This document shows, one piece after another, positions 43,757 to 55,353 of a stretch of DNA of 64,000 nt. Location of the stretch: assembly GCF_021869535.1 (NCBI RefSeq), contig NW_026262659.1, positions 1,302,001 through 1,366,000 on the forward strand, in the 5' to 3' direction. The translations under genes and the position numbers were made by a program. The DNA comes from Mytilus californianus (taxonomy: Eukaryota; Mollusca; Bivalvia; Mytilida; Mytilidae). The notes under the pieces were generated by a model, which saw nothing but the letters and a program-made list of their open reading frames with translations, was not told the origin of the DNA and did no database searches. Every line of letters starts with the position of its first letter. Position 1 is the first letter of the stretch.

Positions 43757-44114
43757 GTAAGACAACAAAACTTAGTTGTAAGATCTCTGAAATTTTTTAC
43801 AGGGTACGAGTTTTTCTCATTGTTGGAGATTGTACGGTGACAGTAACACCTGTAACTGCTTAAACCCATTTCTTATGCACTTTAGTTTGATAAACTCACT
43901 GAATATCATACCACATCTCCTTATTTTTATATGCATTACAATTTACATGTGCATGTAATTGTAAATATATATATATCAGAACAAAATTCATTGCGTCACT
44001 TTTATTTATGCATCCTTTGGCACAATACAAGTTCTAAAATTACACAACATAAAACAACTAAATGTTATTTCAGATGAAAGTTTGATTCAGTTCCATTCAT
44101 AGGATTTATTAGAA
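43757..44114. other. No gene recognised
   Basis: Short non-coding stretch between family G/C and the transposase pseudogene. It has a (TA)n run near 43967 and a decayed C-like word (ACCACATCTCCTTATTTTTAT) at 43910. Confidence 0.4.
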
Positions 44115-45734
44115 TTTTAAGTCCAATAATTCGCTCTATGTGACATAGAGACATAGTTGACTAAACCATCAGGTGTCGAACATTCAAGAATTTTCAGTGT
44201 TTCTGTTTTTATTTGATGAAAAGGTTGCCTGAGCTCTAGGAGCTTTAGGTTTTATCACAGGATATTCTGTGCTGTCAATAATAATCCAAGTCGTAGGAAA
44301 CTTTAATTTGAAGTTGGATGGTGAAAAATACCTGACTAAACCACTAGATGGCCAAGTGTTAGCCTCACACCACTGTTTAGACATAAAAACAATCCATGTA
44401 TACACAATATTCTTAACACTAGATTCAATCTAGAATCTAGACAGTTCAAAGTTGGTTGTATGATGCCTCAATTTCATCAGTCATAAAAAAACTGATTTTC
44501 AACTGACACCCTATCAATTTGAAAATATATGTATCTCAAACAATGTGCTGCTGGACCAAGTGTGGTCAAAACAAATAAAAATTTAGTATACAACTCTAAA
44601 CCGGTATAAAAATGCATGGCTGTGTCACGTATCTTCATTTCAAAATTCTCTGCTGAAAACATAGGCATTGATGGTGTTTGCGTAATTCCATCTGTGAAGC
44701 TCAACATTAGCTCGGCAGTTGGTGGTGGACAGTCATAAATCCTTTCTGCAGTATGAATGACTTCTTCAGGAAAACCAACTTTACAATCAAAACTTTCCTC
44801 TAGATTTCTACTACAATATTCATCAAGTTTATTTCTTTTGTTTTCACAGGAAACTGCCCTGATTTTTCTTTTTGCGGACGATTCAGCCTCTTGCTTGGTC
44901 CAGGAAAATAGGCTGGGAATTGCAGTAGACTTAAGTCTCTGTATGGTGGGTTTGCGCCCTGAAAAAGGTTATAAAACATTAGTTTTTTTATAATTAAATG
45001 AACTTCCATTAGCAATGTATACTTTGTACTACCTGGCGAAATATTAACTAGATTTATTCATTACAATCTGGATAAAACTATGTTTGCCTGATTCAATGTA
45101 TGTTATGTAAATCCAAAGGACAAACAATGAGAGACTTATGCAACAAACGTACATTGTTTGTACCTAAATAACTATAATATAGATGAGAGCATGTCATTGT
45201 TTTGTTCCTGTTAACATTGTCATTGATATTTTTCAAGAAAGTCTATGAGGCATAGCTTATGCATTCCTGTCATTACTACATTAGCATAATTACTGCTAAA
45301 ATAATTCTCAGTATGATATACCTCTTGTAAGAAATCATTATAATTGTAGCAATCACCAAAAAATCTCAAACAGATCACATTGAATCGTAATCCAAAAAAT
45401 TATGACGTCTTGAATTACCCATCCCCTTTTATTCTAAAACGATAATTGCGGTTGTAAACAGACTTTGGTTTATTCGCATGGCGATTACATATATAACTAT
45501 ATAGTTCACAAAGAAAATAGAGTTTTACCATGAATAGTTTCCTGCACGTAGTCTTTTTCAGTAAAACGTGCCTTGCAAACAACAGCTGATTGAGATGGAC
45601 TCCACGATATCATCGTGTTCAATCTGCGTATGGGCCATGGCGTTGATCCAACTTTTCCTTCTTTTTAAGTCATTTGGAAATGCATGTCCTCCTCTTAAAT
45701 GACATCCAGGTACACAACAACAAGTACTTATCAT
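44115..45734 (-). pseudogene. Decayed two-exon THAP-DDE transposase (ISL2EU/Harbinger-like)
   Basis: Exon 1 runs from ATG at 45734 to 45539 and encodes a THAP-type zinc finger start (CCCVPGCHLRGGHAFP..., W, later VVCKARFTEKDY) with one frameshift inside. A GT donor at 45538-45537 and an AG acceptor at 44960-44959 (after a T-rich tract) join it in phase to exon 2, which begins with the RKPTIQRLKSTAIPSLF motif typical after THAP domains. Exon 2 runs to 44477 (FYTGLELYTKF...RVSVENQFF). A gap with stops follows, then WPSS...FPTTWIIIDSTEYPV, a DDE_Tnp_4 catalytic-D block (44184-44405), then after a frameshift TLKILECSTPDGLVNYVS to about 44115. The expected helical segment before the WPS block is missing and the end is truncated. 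Once a cut-and-paste transposase; now dead. Confidence 0.75.
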
Positions 45735-46839
45735 CGTTAATTAAAAATATAACTGAAATAGTTGCACAGTGCAGAAACCGGAAGTAGAGGAACAGGATCC
45801 GCTACCACGGCGCCACCTATTCAGGAACGATAATTTGCTACTTTATATAACTGCGAAAATAACGTTAGACGGGTTCACGTGCATAAACAGAAATGCGCTT
45901 TAAATTGTATAATATAATTCATGTTCAGTCGACCTTTAATTATTATATCAACGACTGAAATGATTTATAAACATCTAGATTGCAGATAACACTCGAAATT
46001 AACCCGAGCTCTTTCCACACGGAATTCAAATAATTCTAGTTTGTCAATCGGTTGACTGCTTATAATGCAAAATACTAATATATCAAAAGTTTTTAAAACT
46101 AACAAAACACAATGATCGTTTCTCTATTTCCCAATGTAAATGAAATGAAACAAAAAAAAATTTTATATCGCAATAAGAAGAGGAGAGAATTCAACATTTC
46201 CGGATCTACTTGGTGTCTAATGACCCCCCACGTAGATAAGTTGGATATCGCGGAAGGAAGGATTAACCCGGCAACTAGAAAGGCATTAAAGCACTGCCTT
46301 TAAAAACTACAAAAATATTGCATGTACAGTTAATGAAGAAGTTATTTCATCAAATAGATAAGATTTTCACTCATGACACAAATCGACTGGGTGTCGTCGC
46401 CATCGGGGATAATTGATAAATGGGATTAAATTGACCGCCAAGATGGTGTAGAGAACCACCTCTGGAGAACCTTAACATTAATAAGTAATACTCACCAAAA
46501 TGTCTTTATAATTAACGCTATTTTCTTTTGGAAAATTTCAGAAAGATGCTGATAAACTTACTTGGTGACACAGATTATTTTCTTGTAATGGCGCGAAATA
46601 TATTCTTACTCTTAATGCTTGACGTAACAAAATTTGTATATAATTATATTTAACTAAAGCTCAGCGTAAATTTGCAGAAGCATGACAAAACATTGATAAT
46701 AAAATGTGTAAATATTTCTGTAAAAGAACATAATTTTACTTTACCAGTATACTTCACTTAGAATTACATTTGAGCGCAAGAAAATCTCTATGTGAATCGG
46801 CTCGGGGTCGAAGTTCAACATTTCAACGGAAATTTTTGC
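45735..46839. other. No gene recognised
   Basis: Upstream flank of the pseudogene, slightly richer in CpG near 45780-45900. A 63-codon ATG frame at 46112-46303 has no recognisable feature. Confidence 0.4.
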
Positions 46840-47346
46840 GTCTGCTTGCGTTGCTTTAGATCGAGGCCACAGCTTTTCAACCAATCGGGGAATGTTTACT
46901 TGGGGCATACATCTATTTTTACTGCAGGTTTCGACATGTTTAAATCGGGATTATAGAAAAATGGAATGTTGTTGGTAGATACAGAACAGAAAATGATGAA
47001 CACTTTTAGCAAAAGATCAATTGGATCGGGGGTCTGTGAATTCACATTATTTGTACAACTCTCCTTACTCTTGGGAAGCGTGTGCTTTACATCGAGGCTT
47101 GCGTTGCTTTACATCGAGGCTTTCGTTGCTTTACATCGACGCCATAGTAGTTCAACCAATCGGGGAATGTTTATTTGGGGCATACATCTATTTTTACTGC
47201 AGGTTTTGGCATATTTTAATCGAAATTAGAGAAAAATGGAATGATGTTAGGAGATATAAAACAGAAAATGATAAATATTTTTAGCAAAAGATGAATTGGA
47301 TCGGGGTTCTGTGTATTCACATTATTTGTACAACTCTCCTTACTGA
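46840..47346 (+). repeat. 275-bp tandem duplication
   Basis: CCAATCGGGGAATGTTTA recurs at 46881 and 47156 (275-bp period), together with GGGGCATACATCTATTTTTA, GCAAAAGATCAATTGGATCG (copy 1) and ATTTGTACAACTCTCCTTAC. Between the copies the ~24-bp unit CGTTGCTTTACATCGAGGC is repeated three times. Overlapping frames of 87 codons are incidental. Confidence 0.8.
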
Positions 47347-47461
47347 TGGCAAAAAATGGAATTTCCGTGACCTAAATGGTTCGCGAAAAATAATATTTTT
47401 ATATATATATAGTAACTATTAAACTACAACAAGTCTTTATTATTTTGTGCAATAATAAGCT

Positions 47462-47712
47462 TGAAAAGTCATATTACCCAGTATTGCCCAGTATTACCCG
47501 TTTCTAGGAGTATTGCCCACCCCGGGAAAAACGGGACCAGGGTTTTACCGCCCGGGTAATACTTTGCCAACCCTGTAACATGGCGATCATTGTGATTTCC
47601 TATATTATTTTATCATAATCAATGTTTTTATTAAAAGTCACCAATATGTGCTAATATTAAAATTTCGAGTGTTATTCGGTTAAAAACGGTGTCATTCCTG
47701 TTACCCTTGACT
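47462..47712 (-). repeat. Right arm of a distant inverted repeat pair
   Basis: Reverse complement of 32795-33137 in both blocks: ATATTACCCAGTATTGCCCA ... CCGGGTAATACTTTGCCAAC, then CACCAATATGTGCTAATATT and GAGTGTTATTCGGTTA. The arms are about 14.3 kb apart and diverged. The interior has no large genes. Confidence 0.75.
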
Positions 47713-49605
47713 TGCTTCCGTTTTTGCCAATCTTTGACTGATTTTCGGGTTTACATGCATGTCATGGATACAGTCAAATGGTTTTTCGTGAAAAGTATAG
47801 CACTAGCATCTTCCTAAAAATGTGCATGATTATATTTATGAAAAAGTATTTATCACTTTCCCTAATAAATATTGCCGGAATGGCTTTGAGTGGTATCCCG
47901 TCTATGGGAACGATTCACAATGTGGGGTACTAGCTCTTTATTCACACACAAGTCGGCAGTTCAATACAATAAACATAAACAAATTGGTAAAGTCCAAATT
48001 CATTTAATAAAGTCCAAATATAAAATATCAGTGTTACAAATTAGTTATTTTAAGCCAAAAACAATATATATGATTGCGATGGAAAATCCGAACGCAGTTC
48101 ATGTGCTCTCGTTGGCATATCCAAACGGAGTCCCTGAATATCAATTTATCTTTCTTTAAATACCAAATAAAGTTGCTATAACAACACAGTTTGTTGGGGT
48201 CATGTTGTAAACAGAAATTATATAATTAAGTGATTTAATTCATCAAAGAGAATTACGATAGGTGATCAATCCATCAATCAATTGAATTATGTGTGTATTT
48301 GATATGACCGAATAAAAGTTGCATAACGAACTTGCAAGATGTTTGCATAAGCTTAGAGTTTAAAAGGTTATTGACAAATATAAATTTATAATCTTACATG
48401 TTTCAGATGTTTACAAATATTTCGGACATTTAAAGTCATAGCGAATTTCGAGATCGTTACAATTGAATAAATAAAATATGCATGCTGCATACGAAATGTA
48501 CACAATAGAAATCGATATAATAAGACAGTTTGAAATAGAAAATTAAGTACCAAAATACTGTGTGACATATTTACCTTTCATTGCGCTTTCCAAGTACAAT
48601 AAATTGGTACGTAATCCATCAAAACGAAACACTTTCGTTGTGTTGACTTTCTAATATTGTTTCGTTCCCCGGATTCTTCCAGTTAATCGACAATGTAACC
48701 CATTTCAATATATCTGTTTATAATAACTTTTTGACCCATCAGTTTGAAAAACCAAAGGTCTTTGTATCAACTATCTGACTATCTTTGTCCATTCCTTTTA
48801 AGATCTTTTAAACAGTAAAACTTGAATTCAGCGGCAGACGAGCGTCCATGGATTTTGCGTCATAGTATGAAAACGGCAACGGTGAAAAGTTTTCCGGGTT
48901 TCCGTATTCGACGTGCCAAGCTTGCGTACATTTACGTATATATAATATATGAGAGTTAGTCTGGTATCAAATATGGGGATTTAAATAAGGACAAAAAAAA
49001 TTAGATAGTTGGAAAGCAAAAATATAGAATGAAGGATCATAGAGAATAATTGAGTATATTTAAATTATGAAGAATCATGCAACATTATTCTCAGAGCATA
49101 TCTGGGACTAGTATAATAGTCCCAGAGCATATAGCTGTCTCTGGAAGAATTGAGAATAAAGAAAAACTAAATAAAGAATATTCAATCATTTATATATTAT
49201 TTATAACTCATTCACATTTTGTTCCATTCAGAATTAAATAACTCAGTCACTCTGCTGAGGCCGGGGAGCATGGGAAGTTGGAAAAATTGACAAACGAGAA
49301 TTACTGTAATCAGAGAAGAATTAAATGTTAGACAGTTAGAGTGTAATAAATAAAATATTAACATATATTTTTCAAAATGTTGTCACAGAAAACACAGATT
49401 TTTTTTATTACTAATAAGATTCTGCAATTTGAGTATCTATGTCCAACAGATGTCAGTGACTGATTACTAGAAATTTTACTAATCTGATAGACGTTTAGTT
49501 AAGAATCTGTGACAGTTATTTTGTAATATTATTAGGAAATTGCCTACCGCCTCCTTGATTTAGAATTGCATACTCTTCAAGGTTGCATGCATTTTGGAGG
49601 TTCGT
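47713..49605. other. No gene; one short foldback
   Basis: Frames of 60-89 codons (47822-48159, minus 48386-48568) lack motifs. At 49102-49125 CTGGGACTA...TAGTCCCAG forms a 24-bp foldback, related to the one at 50149-50208. Confidence 0.45.
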
Positions 49606-49763
49606 GTTGCACATAGAGGCGGATTTAGAGCACCCTGCCCCTCCCCTTTTTGTGGGAAAAACTTTTGATTTATTATATCGGGAATCAATGAAGCATGACT
49701 AGGGAGGCCCCCTCTTTAGCAGTCAGTGGGCCCCCTTATGAAAATTTCTGGATCCGTCACTGG
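49606..49763 (-). mobile_element. Family K MITE copy
   Basis: It runs from AGAGGCGGATTTAGAG to TTCTGGATCCGTCACTGG, inverse GGATCCGCC-type ends as at 3383 and 50378, with the family's GAAGCATGACTAGGG and CAGTGGGCCCCCTTATG words. Confidence 0.7.
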
Positions 49764-50377
49764 CACAATCTTTAGTTTTTGTGTAATATTAAGCCCAACG
49801 GTTACTGTTGTTTTTATCTTTCATTCTTGTAACTTTTCTCATTTTATTGGATTTATGGTTATAAATTACCACTTTAATTGGTATCCTCTTTCGATTTCAC
49901 GGTTAACAACATACCCACAGCTAAAGCCATGTACTGTAAAAAAAATCATCTTCCCGAAAAATAGTTTTATTTTCACCTGCAGGCCGGAGATTTCTGTCCA
50001 GAATTTCATACTAAGGTTGTTTGGGTATCACAGTTTAAAAATGTTATCACCGTTGATCCAATAAACAAATCCTTGGTTGATCTATTCTTAAACGACTTCT
50101 TTCCAGTAGTACACTCACAATGGTATTAATGACATTAATGCCTCCAACCTGGGACTATTAATTTATCGAGACTATTATACTTAGTATAAAATAGTATAAT
50201 AGTCCCAGCTCCAACATTGATATTTATGTTCCCCTTATAAATAGAATAGAGAAATTGAGGACATTTGTTCCACATTTTATGAACTTTGAAAGAACACAAG
50301 CACGTGTAACTTTTGACACCACGTGCAGGCAAGTGCCTGCAGGACACTGAGGTGGTGGTAAGTTTATAACAGTAAAC
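49764..50377. other. No gene; foldback at 50149-50208
   Basis: A 112-codon frame at 49726-50064 begins inside the MITE and has no recognisable domain. 50149-50208 begins CTGGGACTATTA and ends TAATAGTCCCAG, a 60-bp foldback with 12-bp perfect outer arms. Confidence 0.5.
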
Positions 50378-50673
50378 CAGAGGCGGATTTAGAGGGTTTT
50401 TCAGGGGGCCCGGGCCCCCTTTTGTGGGAAAAGTTTGGTTGATTATATAGGGAATCACTGAAGCATGACTGGAGCGGGGCCCCTCTTAGGCAGTCAGCAG
50501 TGGCTGATCCAGAACTTTTCATAAGGGGGGGCCCGCTCCAGTCATGCTTCAGTGATTCCCTATATAATCAACCAAATTTTTACCAAGAAAGGGGGGCCCG
50601 GGCCCCCCAGGCCCCCCTGGATCCGCCTATGGTCAGTGGGTCCCCCTTATGAAAATTTCTGGATCCGCCACTG
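50378..50673. mobile_element. Family K MITE with an inverted copy of itself inserted
   Basis: The outer copy runs from CAGAGGCGGATTTAGAG to GGATCCGCCACTG. Inside its GGCAGTCAGTGGG word an inner copy (50498-50631, CAGTGGCTGATCC...GGATCCGCCTATG) is inserted in the opposite orientation, flanked by a 5-bp duplication GTCAG (50493-50497, 50632-50636). The extreme G/C runs (GGGGGGCCCGGGCCCC) belong to this family. The 107-codon minus frame across it is not a gene. Confidence 0.8.
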
Positions 50674-51137
50674 TAAACCCCTCTCAACCCACCAAATGCT
50701 TGCTTGAAATACAAGTAAAATATAAGCAGGTAATTATATCCTTTGCTCTTATTCCACACCAAAGATGAAGAAATGTATGATAAAGTTATAATGGTATATT
50801 ATTCTGTACATTGTATAAGGGACGAAGTATGTAGTTGCTAGTGACTATTGTTTGTCGTGATTTAAACACGATAATGGTGTTGCTTTCCCCTTAATCTTAT
50901 GAGCCGTATTGAACAGGACAGACTACCTCAAACACTCTGAAACTTTTCAAGTACTTTCTATATGCTCATGTGTATTATCTTGTTAGCATAGTTTTGTACT
51001 TGGAAAGATAATCAGAATGGTCAACAATCAAGTATTGACAATGTTAATTGGTCACGTTTGTTTGAACTACCAAAACTGGCAAAAGGTAATTTTTAATTTA
51101 GCCTTGTACAATCCAATGTCAATATTACATACATTGA
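50674..51137. other. No gene recognised
   Basis: AT-rich stretch without motif. Confidence 0.4.
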
Positions 51138-51194
51138 CCCTTGTGTTACAAAAATGACTGATTGTTACAATCAGTCATTTTTGTAACACAAGGG
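51138..51194. repeat. Perfect 28-bp hairpin with 1-nt loop
   Basis: The left arm (51138-51165, starting CCCTTGTGTTACAAAAATGA) and right arm (51167-51194) are exact reverse complements around a single T. Nothing nearby explains it. Confidence 0.95.
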
Positions 51195-51883
51195 TTACAA
51201 ATAAGAAAATCCTAAATAAAATATGCAAATGTATAATTTAGTTCCATAACCTGATAACTCTATGACAATGTATGAAGCACCTAAGACTTAAATATATCTT
51301 CTTGTATATGTCTGTCTTTTGTCCAAGATAGTAGGCAGATACATAGGAATAATAAGAGATGTAAGGTTATTGTAACACACCTTTGAGAAAGTTATTCAAT
51401 AACAATAATAACAAAAACACAACACTGTTGAACACATACAGATATTCCAAGTTCTAAGTCATTTTTTTTCAAAGTGGTGAAGATCAAAAGATCTGCCATT
51501 AACACCAAATTCTCCCAATAACGCATACTTCTTTTACCTGTGTATATGTATTTAAAGAAATACCAATGAAAATCTTATTTAAAATAAATGTTTAAAGATT
51601 ATACTTTTAATTGTTCAAATAAGAAGAAGATTTTATGGGGGAAGGGGGATGATTCAAAGAATCCCCTGGCCTACTCCTTTTAGGAATTATATATATATAT
51701 ATATTTAGAGAGACAGAGAGAGAGAGACTTTTTACAAGTCTAATCTCACTATTTTTCAGGATCCTGGACCCATATCTGACAATTGCAACTTTATTTACAT
51801 GTACTTTGCTTTTTTTTCCTGCGATTATTTTCCTAAGCTGATTGGATAAAATACCATTTATTATGGTGACAATTAAGGATAAT
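51195..51883. other. No gene; microsatellite
   Basis: (TA)n followed by an AGAGAGACAGAGAGAG microsatellite at about 51689-51728. No coding signal. Confidence 0.5.
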
Positions 51884-52015
51884 CAGGGGCTGATCAAGCC
51901 ATTTTTAAAAGGGGGAGGGTCCCAACACAGGATAAAAGGGGGGTTCCAATTATATTTCCCCATTTAAATGCATTGATCATTAAAAAAAAAGGGGTTCATG
52001 TGAAAATAAATTTTT
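51884..52015 (+). repeat. G-rich MITE-like fragment (GGGGCTGATCAAGCC type)
   Basis: Contains CAGGGGCTGATCAAGCC, AAAAGGGGGAGGGTCCCAAC and GGGGGGTTCCAATTATAT, a GATC/GGGG repeat style distinct from family K. Only one end is recognisable. Confidence 0.4.
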
Positions 52016-52127
52016 TAAAAGTAAAATAAGATTTTCAATGGAATATATGTCTTACAAGGTATTAGATGTTAATAAACAAGTTTTAATTTTGATGTTAATT
52101 TTTTTCAACTTGGACACAATTAACTTT

Positions 52128-52487
52128 TTTTTCATGTGAATTTCACATGAAAAATTTAACGTAAAATTCATGTGAAAAATTTAACTTGAATTCACATCAA
52201 CAAAATTTGCCTGTGTAACACATGCGTTACACATGCGTTTGACTATACATGTGTTACACATGCAAATATCGCATGTATCACATGCGTTTTCCAACACATG
52301 CGTGACACGGGTGTTTTTCTGACACATGAGATTCACATGCGTGTGTTACGCATGTGAACGCATGTGTACCACGCATGATTCACATGGGTGGCAAGAAACA
52401 TGCGTATTACGCATGTGACACACATGTGACACATGCGTTTTTAGGTACATGCGTGACACATGTGTGGCATTTTTGCCCTAGTATACA
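52128..52487 (-). repeat. CATG-word array element, copy 2
   Basis: Reverse orientation of 21049-21560: it ends GTGTGGCATTTTTGCCC and starts with ATTTCACATGAAAAATTTAA type words joined to AAATTTGCCTGTGTAACACA. I count 19 CATG-centred words in about 255 bp (52217-52470). The individual words are in a different order from copy 1. Confidence 0.8.
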
Positions 52488-53643
52488 AGTGATTCTTTCA
52501 TAAAATTGCAAAGGCTTTAAATTAAGTCCAATTCATGTCGTATGTCAGGTTGAACCAAACTGTATGACACATACTGTGGAAACCTGATTGAATTGAAGCA
52601 AAATGTATGACAAATACTGTGAAAATAGCGTTGATTTGAATAAAAATGTTTTACACATACTGTGGAAATTGTGTTGAGTGAATCAAATTGTGCGACAACT
52701 ACGTTGGATGAACTTCAATGTATATTGTGTTGAGTTGATTGAAATAAACATATTGAGGATGAACGGCATTGTATATTAGGTTCAGTTGAAAGGAAATGTA
52801 ATACAGATACTGTTGATGGATTTTATTGTATATTGTGTTGAATAAAAAACGAATTTAAATGATTGACATTCATTTTTCATAAAATCATTTGCTCAGATAC
52901 GTATCTTTTACAAATTGGAACCCGCCAAGATAATCGCCAGAACAACTAGCAACTTGCATATTGTAGGTTTTTCTTCTGTTAAATATTTCCATTTTCTTAT
53001 GATGTCCTCAGTTTGGTCGTACATCTTATGATAATCTGTCTTTGTCTGTTCTATAGAACTAATTGTAATTCCTAGTTCTATACCCAGTCGTAAAGCGCAG
53101 TTACCAAGTTGGGTGGGTAGATTATTTAGAACATCATCATTTGGAACTTCCTCTGGTCCGACATTTGTAAATTCTGTAAAAGAATATATATTCTTAAAAA
53201 TACGTCAAAAACACTGTATCTATCATTTGAAGTTTCCATTTCTTATACATTTCTATCATCTTGAAAACTATTTCATTAAATGATTTGGACCACTCAAGAC
53301 AGGTTACGTTTGGTGTAAGTCGTTTTCAATTTTATCGCTCTAGAGCTATTCTACATGTGCTTGATGGTAGGAAATTTCAAAATGTTTTGGTTTCCAGGTA
53401 CATGTAATAAAAAGGGAACTGCTTTTTGAAATTGTTTGAAACTGTAATGCAATGGTTTGGACCACTGCAGACATGTTTTTTGGGGAATTTGGTTGAGATC
53501 ATCATTCATCTTCCAGAGTTACGGTACCTGATTGTTGAAAACATTCAGATATTTTAGTTTCCATATGATAAATAGATAACTGTGTTTTAACATAATTTAC
53601 ATTGTGATAGATTGTGCAAAAACTCTTAAGACAAGTTAATTAA
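52488..53643. other. No gene; weak ~50-100 bp internal similarity
   Basis: 52550-52850 contains loosely repeated GTATGACA(C/A)ATACTGTGGAAA and GTGTTGA(G/A)TTGAA words. No protein recognised. Confidence 0.4.
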
Positions 53644-53987
53644 CATGGACTACGCCAGAGCATGGGCCAAACGAGAAGAAGTTGAACTGGACACTTTGTC
53701 AGAATGGGTCAAAACAATCAGGTCTCTGATAAACGTCGCATTCATAAGTTGAAAAAACTGTGTGAATGATCGACCAAAGTCTGTTTTCAGAGACATAGGC
53801 TGTGAAATGTCTATCATCTCTTCACGATAAGTATGTTGTTGTTCCTGCGGACAAGGCTTCGAATAATATTGTCTTTGAATGTAAATCGTACTACTATGAG
53901 TGTCTTGTAAAAGAATTAGGAATAAATGAGCATTCTGGAAATCCCACATACACAAACATATCATTTAACAAGGATCATTGTTTATAA
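53644..53987 (+). pseudogene. Penelope-like element fragment, N-terminal region
   Basis: One frame gives MDYARAWAKREEVELDTLSEW (53646 on) until a TGA. After a frame change, 53802-53987 gives LSSLHDKYVVVPADKASNNI and a KELGINEHSGNPTY stretch, then stops. Both blocks, in the same order, occur in the better preserved copy at 56200-56530 (REPDKPELDTLSA, VVPADKASNNI, TELGINRTTGNPTY). The pattern is that of the region before the RT core of Penelope-like retroelements. The family call rests on the second copy. Confidence 0.65.
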
Positions 53988-54576
53988 AGTACGGATCCTG
54001 AAATACCATTTTCACTGTACATGCCATAGATTTCTAATGTACTATGATAAATAAACAGACGAAAAACTGATGATTTCGGAATAAAATGATATATTATAGA
54101 TCAAAGGAATGTTTTAATGCACTCATGATACAGGTCAGAGATGCAGACTGGTCTATATCGCACATACAGCGATCTAGGTGTGAAATCGTTACACAAATAG
54201 GTAAATATTGGGAATATTTCACGAACAGAGCTTGCATTAGATTTAAAAGCAGCTGTACAGTTTTAATTTCAGAAAAATATACCTTTTAACATAATCAAGC
54301 ATGTTGTATAACTTTAAACAGGTTTTGTTATTCAGTTTGTTGATATTGAGTTGAATTCCACTATGCTGCTTTCGTTATGCGATTCATATTTACTGTCGAA
54401 TAATGATACACTACATTCATTTTCACTGTAGGGGCGATTCATTTCTATTGTATATGCGGTTTATTTTCACAGAAGTAATCTTTTTCATTTTCATCAAATA
54501 GAGTGTTAGTTCAGAGACTCACTGACTGTTTATGACGTCTTTTCACTAAATCCATTGGATGTTGGATGTGTAATGA
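53988..54576. other. No gene recognised
   Basis: AT-rich; a 67-codon frame at 54086-54289 lacks motifs. Confidence 0.4.
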
Positions 54577-55106
54577 TTGATAATTTAGTCTTAGATGCAT
54601 GATTTAGTGTCTTTTTGTTGTTGGGATATATAAGTACCCGGCCACGTCCACTCTGTGTTTTTGTTAGATATATTTCTATTTGTATCCATCTGATGAGTAA
54701 AGCCTTTTTCAACTGATTTTTTTAGTTCATTCTTATGTTGTACCGTTACACCACTGCCCGTGGTTAGGGGGAGGGTTGGGATCCCGCTAAATGTTTAACC
54801 CCGCCACATTATGTATGTATGTGCCTGTCCCAAGTCAGGAGCCTGTAATTCAGTGGTTGTCGTTTGTTGCTGTGTTACATATTTGTCTTTCGTTCATTTG
54901 TTTTGTACATAAATTCGGCCGCTAGTTTTCTCGTTTGAATTGTTTTACAATTATCATTTTGGGACCTTTTATAGCTGACTATGCGTTATGGGCTTTGCGC
55001 ATTTTTGAAGGCAATAAAGTGACCTATAGTTGTTAATTTCTATGTCATTTGGTCTCTTGTGAGAAGTTGTTTCATTGGCAATCATACCACATCTTCTTTT
55101 TATAAA
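54577..55106 (+). mobile_element. Family C copy with internal deletion
   Basis: From GATTGATAATTTAGTCTTAG to CACATCTTCTTTTTATA. About 60-90 bp present in the 43110 copy (AGTTGTTAGTGG through CTCAGATTTGTAC) is missing near 54605. Confidence 0.75.
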
Positions 55107-55353
55107 TAAAGTAAGAAGGATTAGATAATGTTCACTTTGTAAGTGAAAGTCTAACAAATTACAAAAATGAATTCCGTAAAAATAAGAGCATTTATTGCTA
55201 AAAATATTCAATTCTATCTATTTTAAATAATTCTCTAGAATATATATGAAGGATTAAATGTATTCATTCCTATTCCTATGATATTTCATCATTGAATACA
55301 TATACCTTGCACAGTTAAGCACATTAACGGTCACCGAAAACGGTGCTTAAGTT

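Noticed and set aside
46112..46303. 63-codon ATG ORF as a small gene
   Set aside because: No family pattern, no neighbouring gene structure, length within chance for the region.
32795..47712. Polinton/Maverick-type giant transposon
   Set aside because: The arms are mirror images at a suitable distance, but the interior holds only small repeats and a decayed THAP-DDE gene, with no polymerase B, retroviral-type integrase, ATPase or capsid frame.
50135..50458. 107-codon minus-strand ORF as a gene
   Set aside because: Its N-terminal part lies in the family K MITE and the rest shows no domain.
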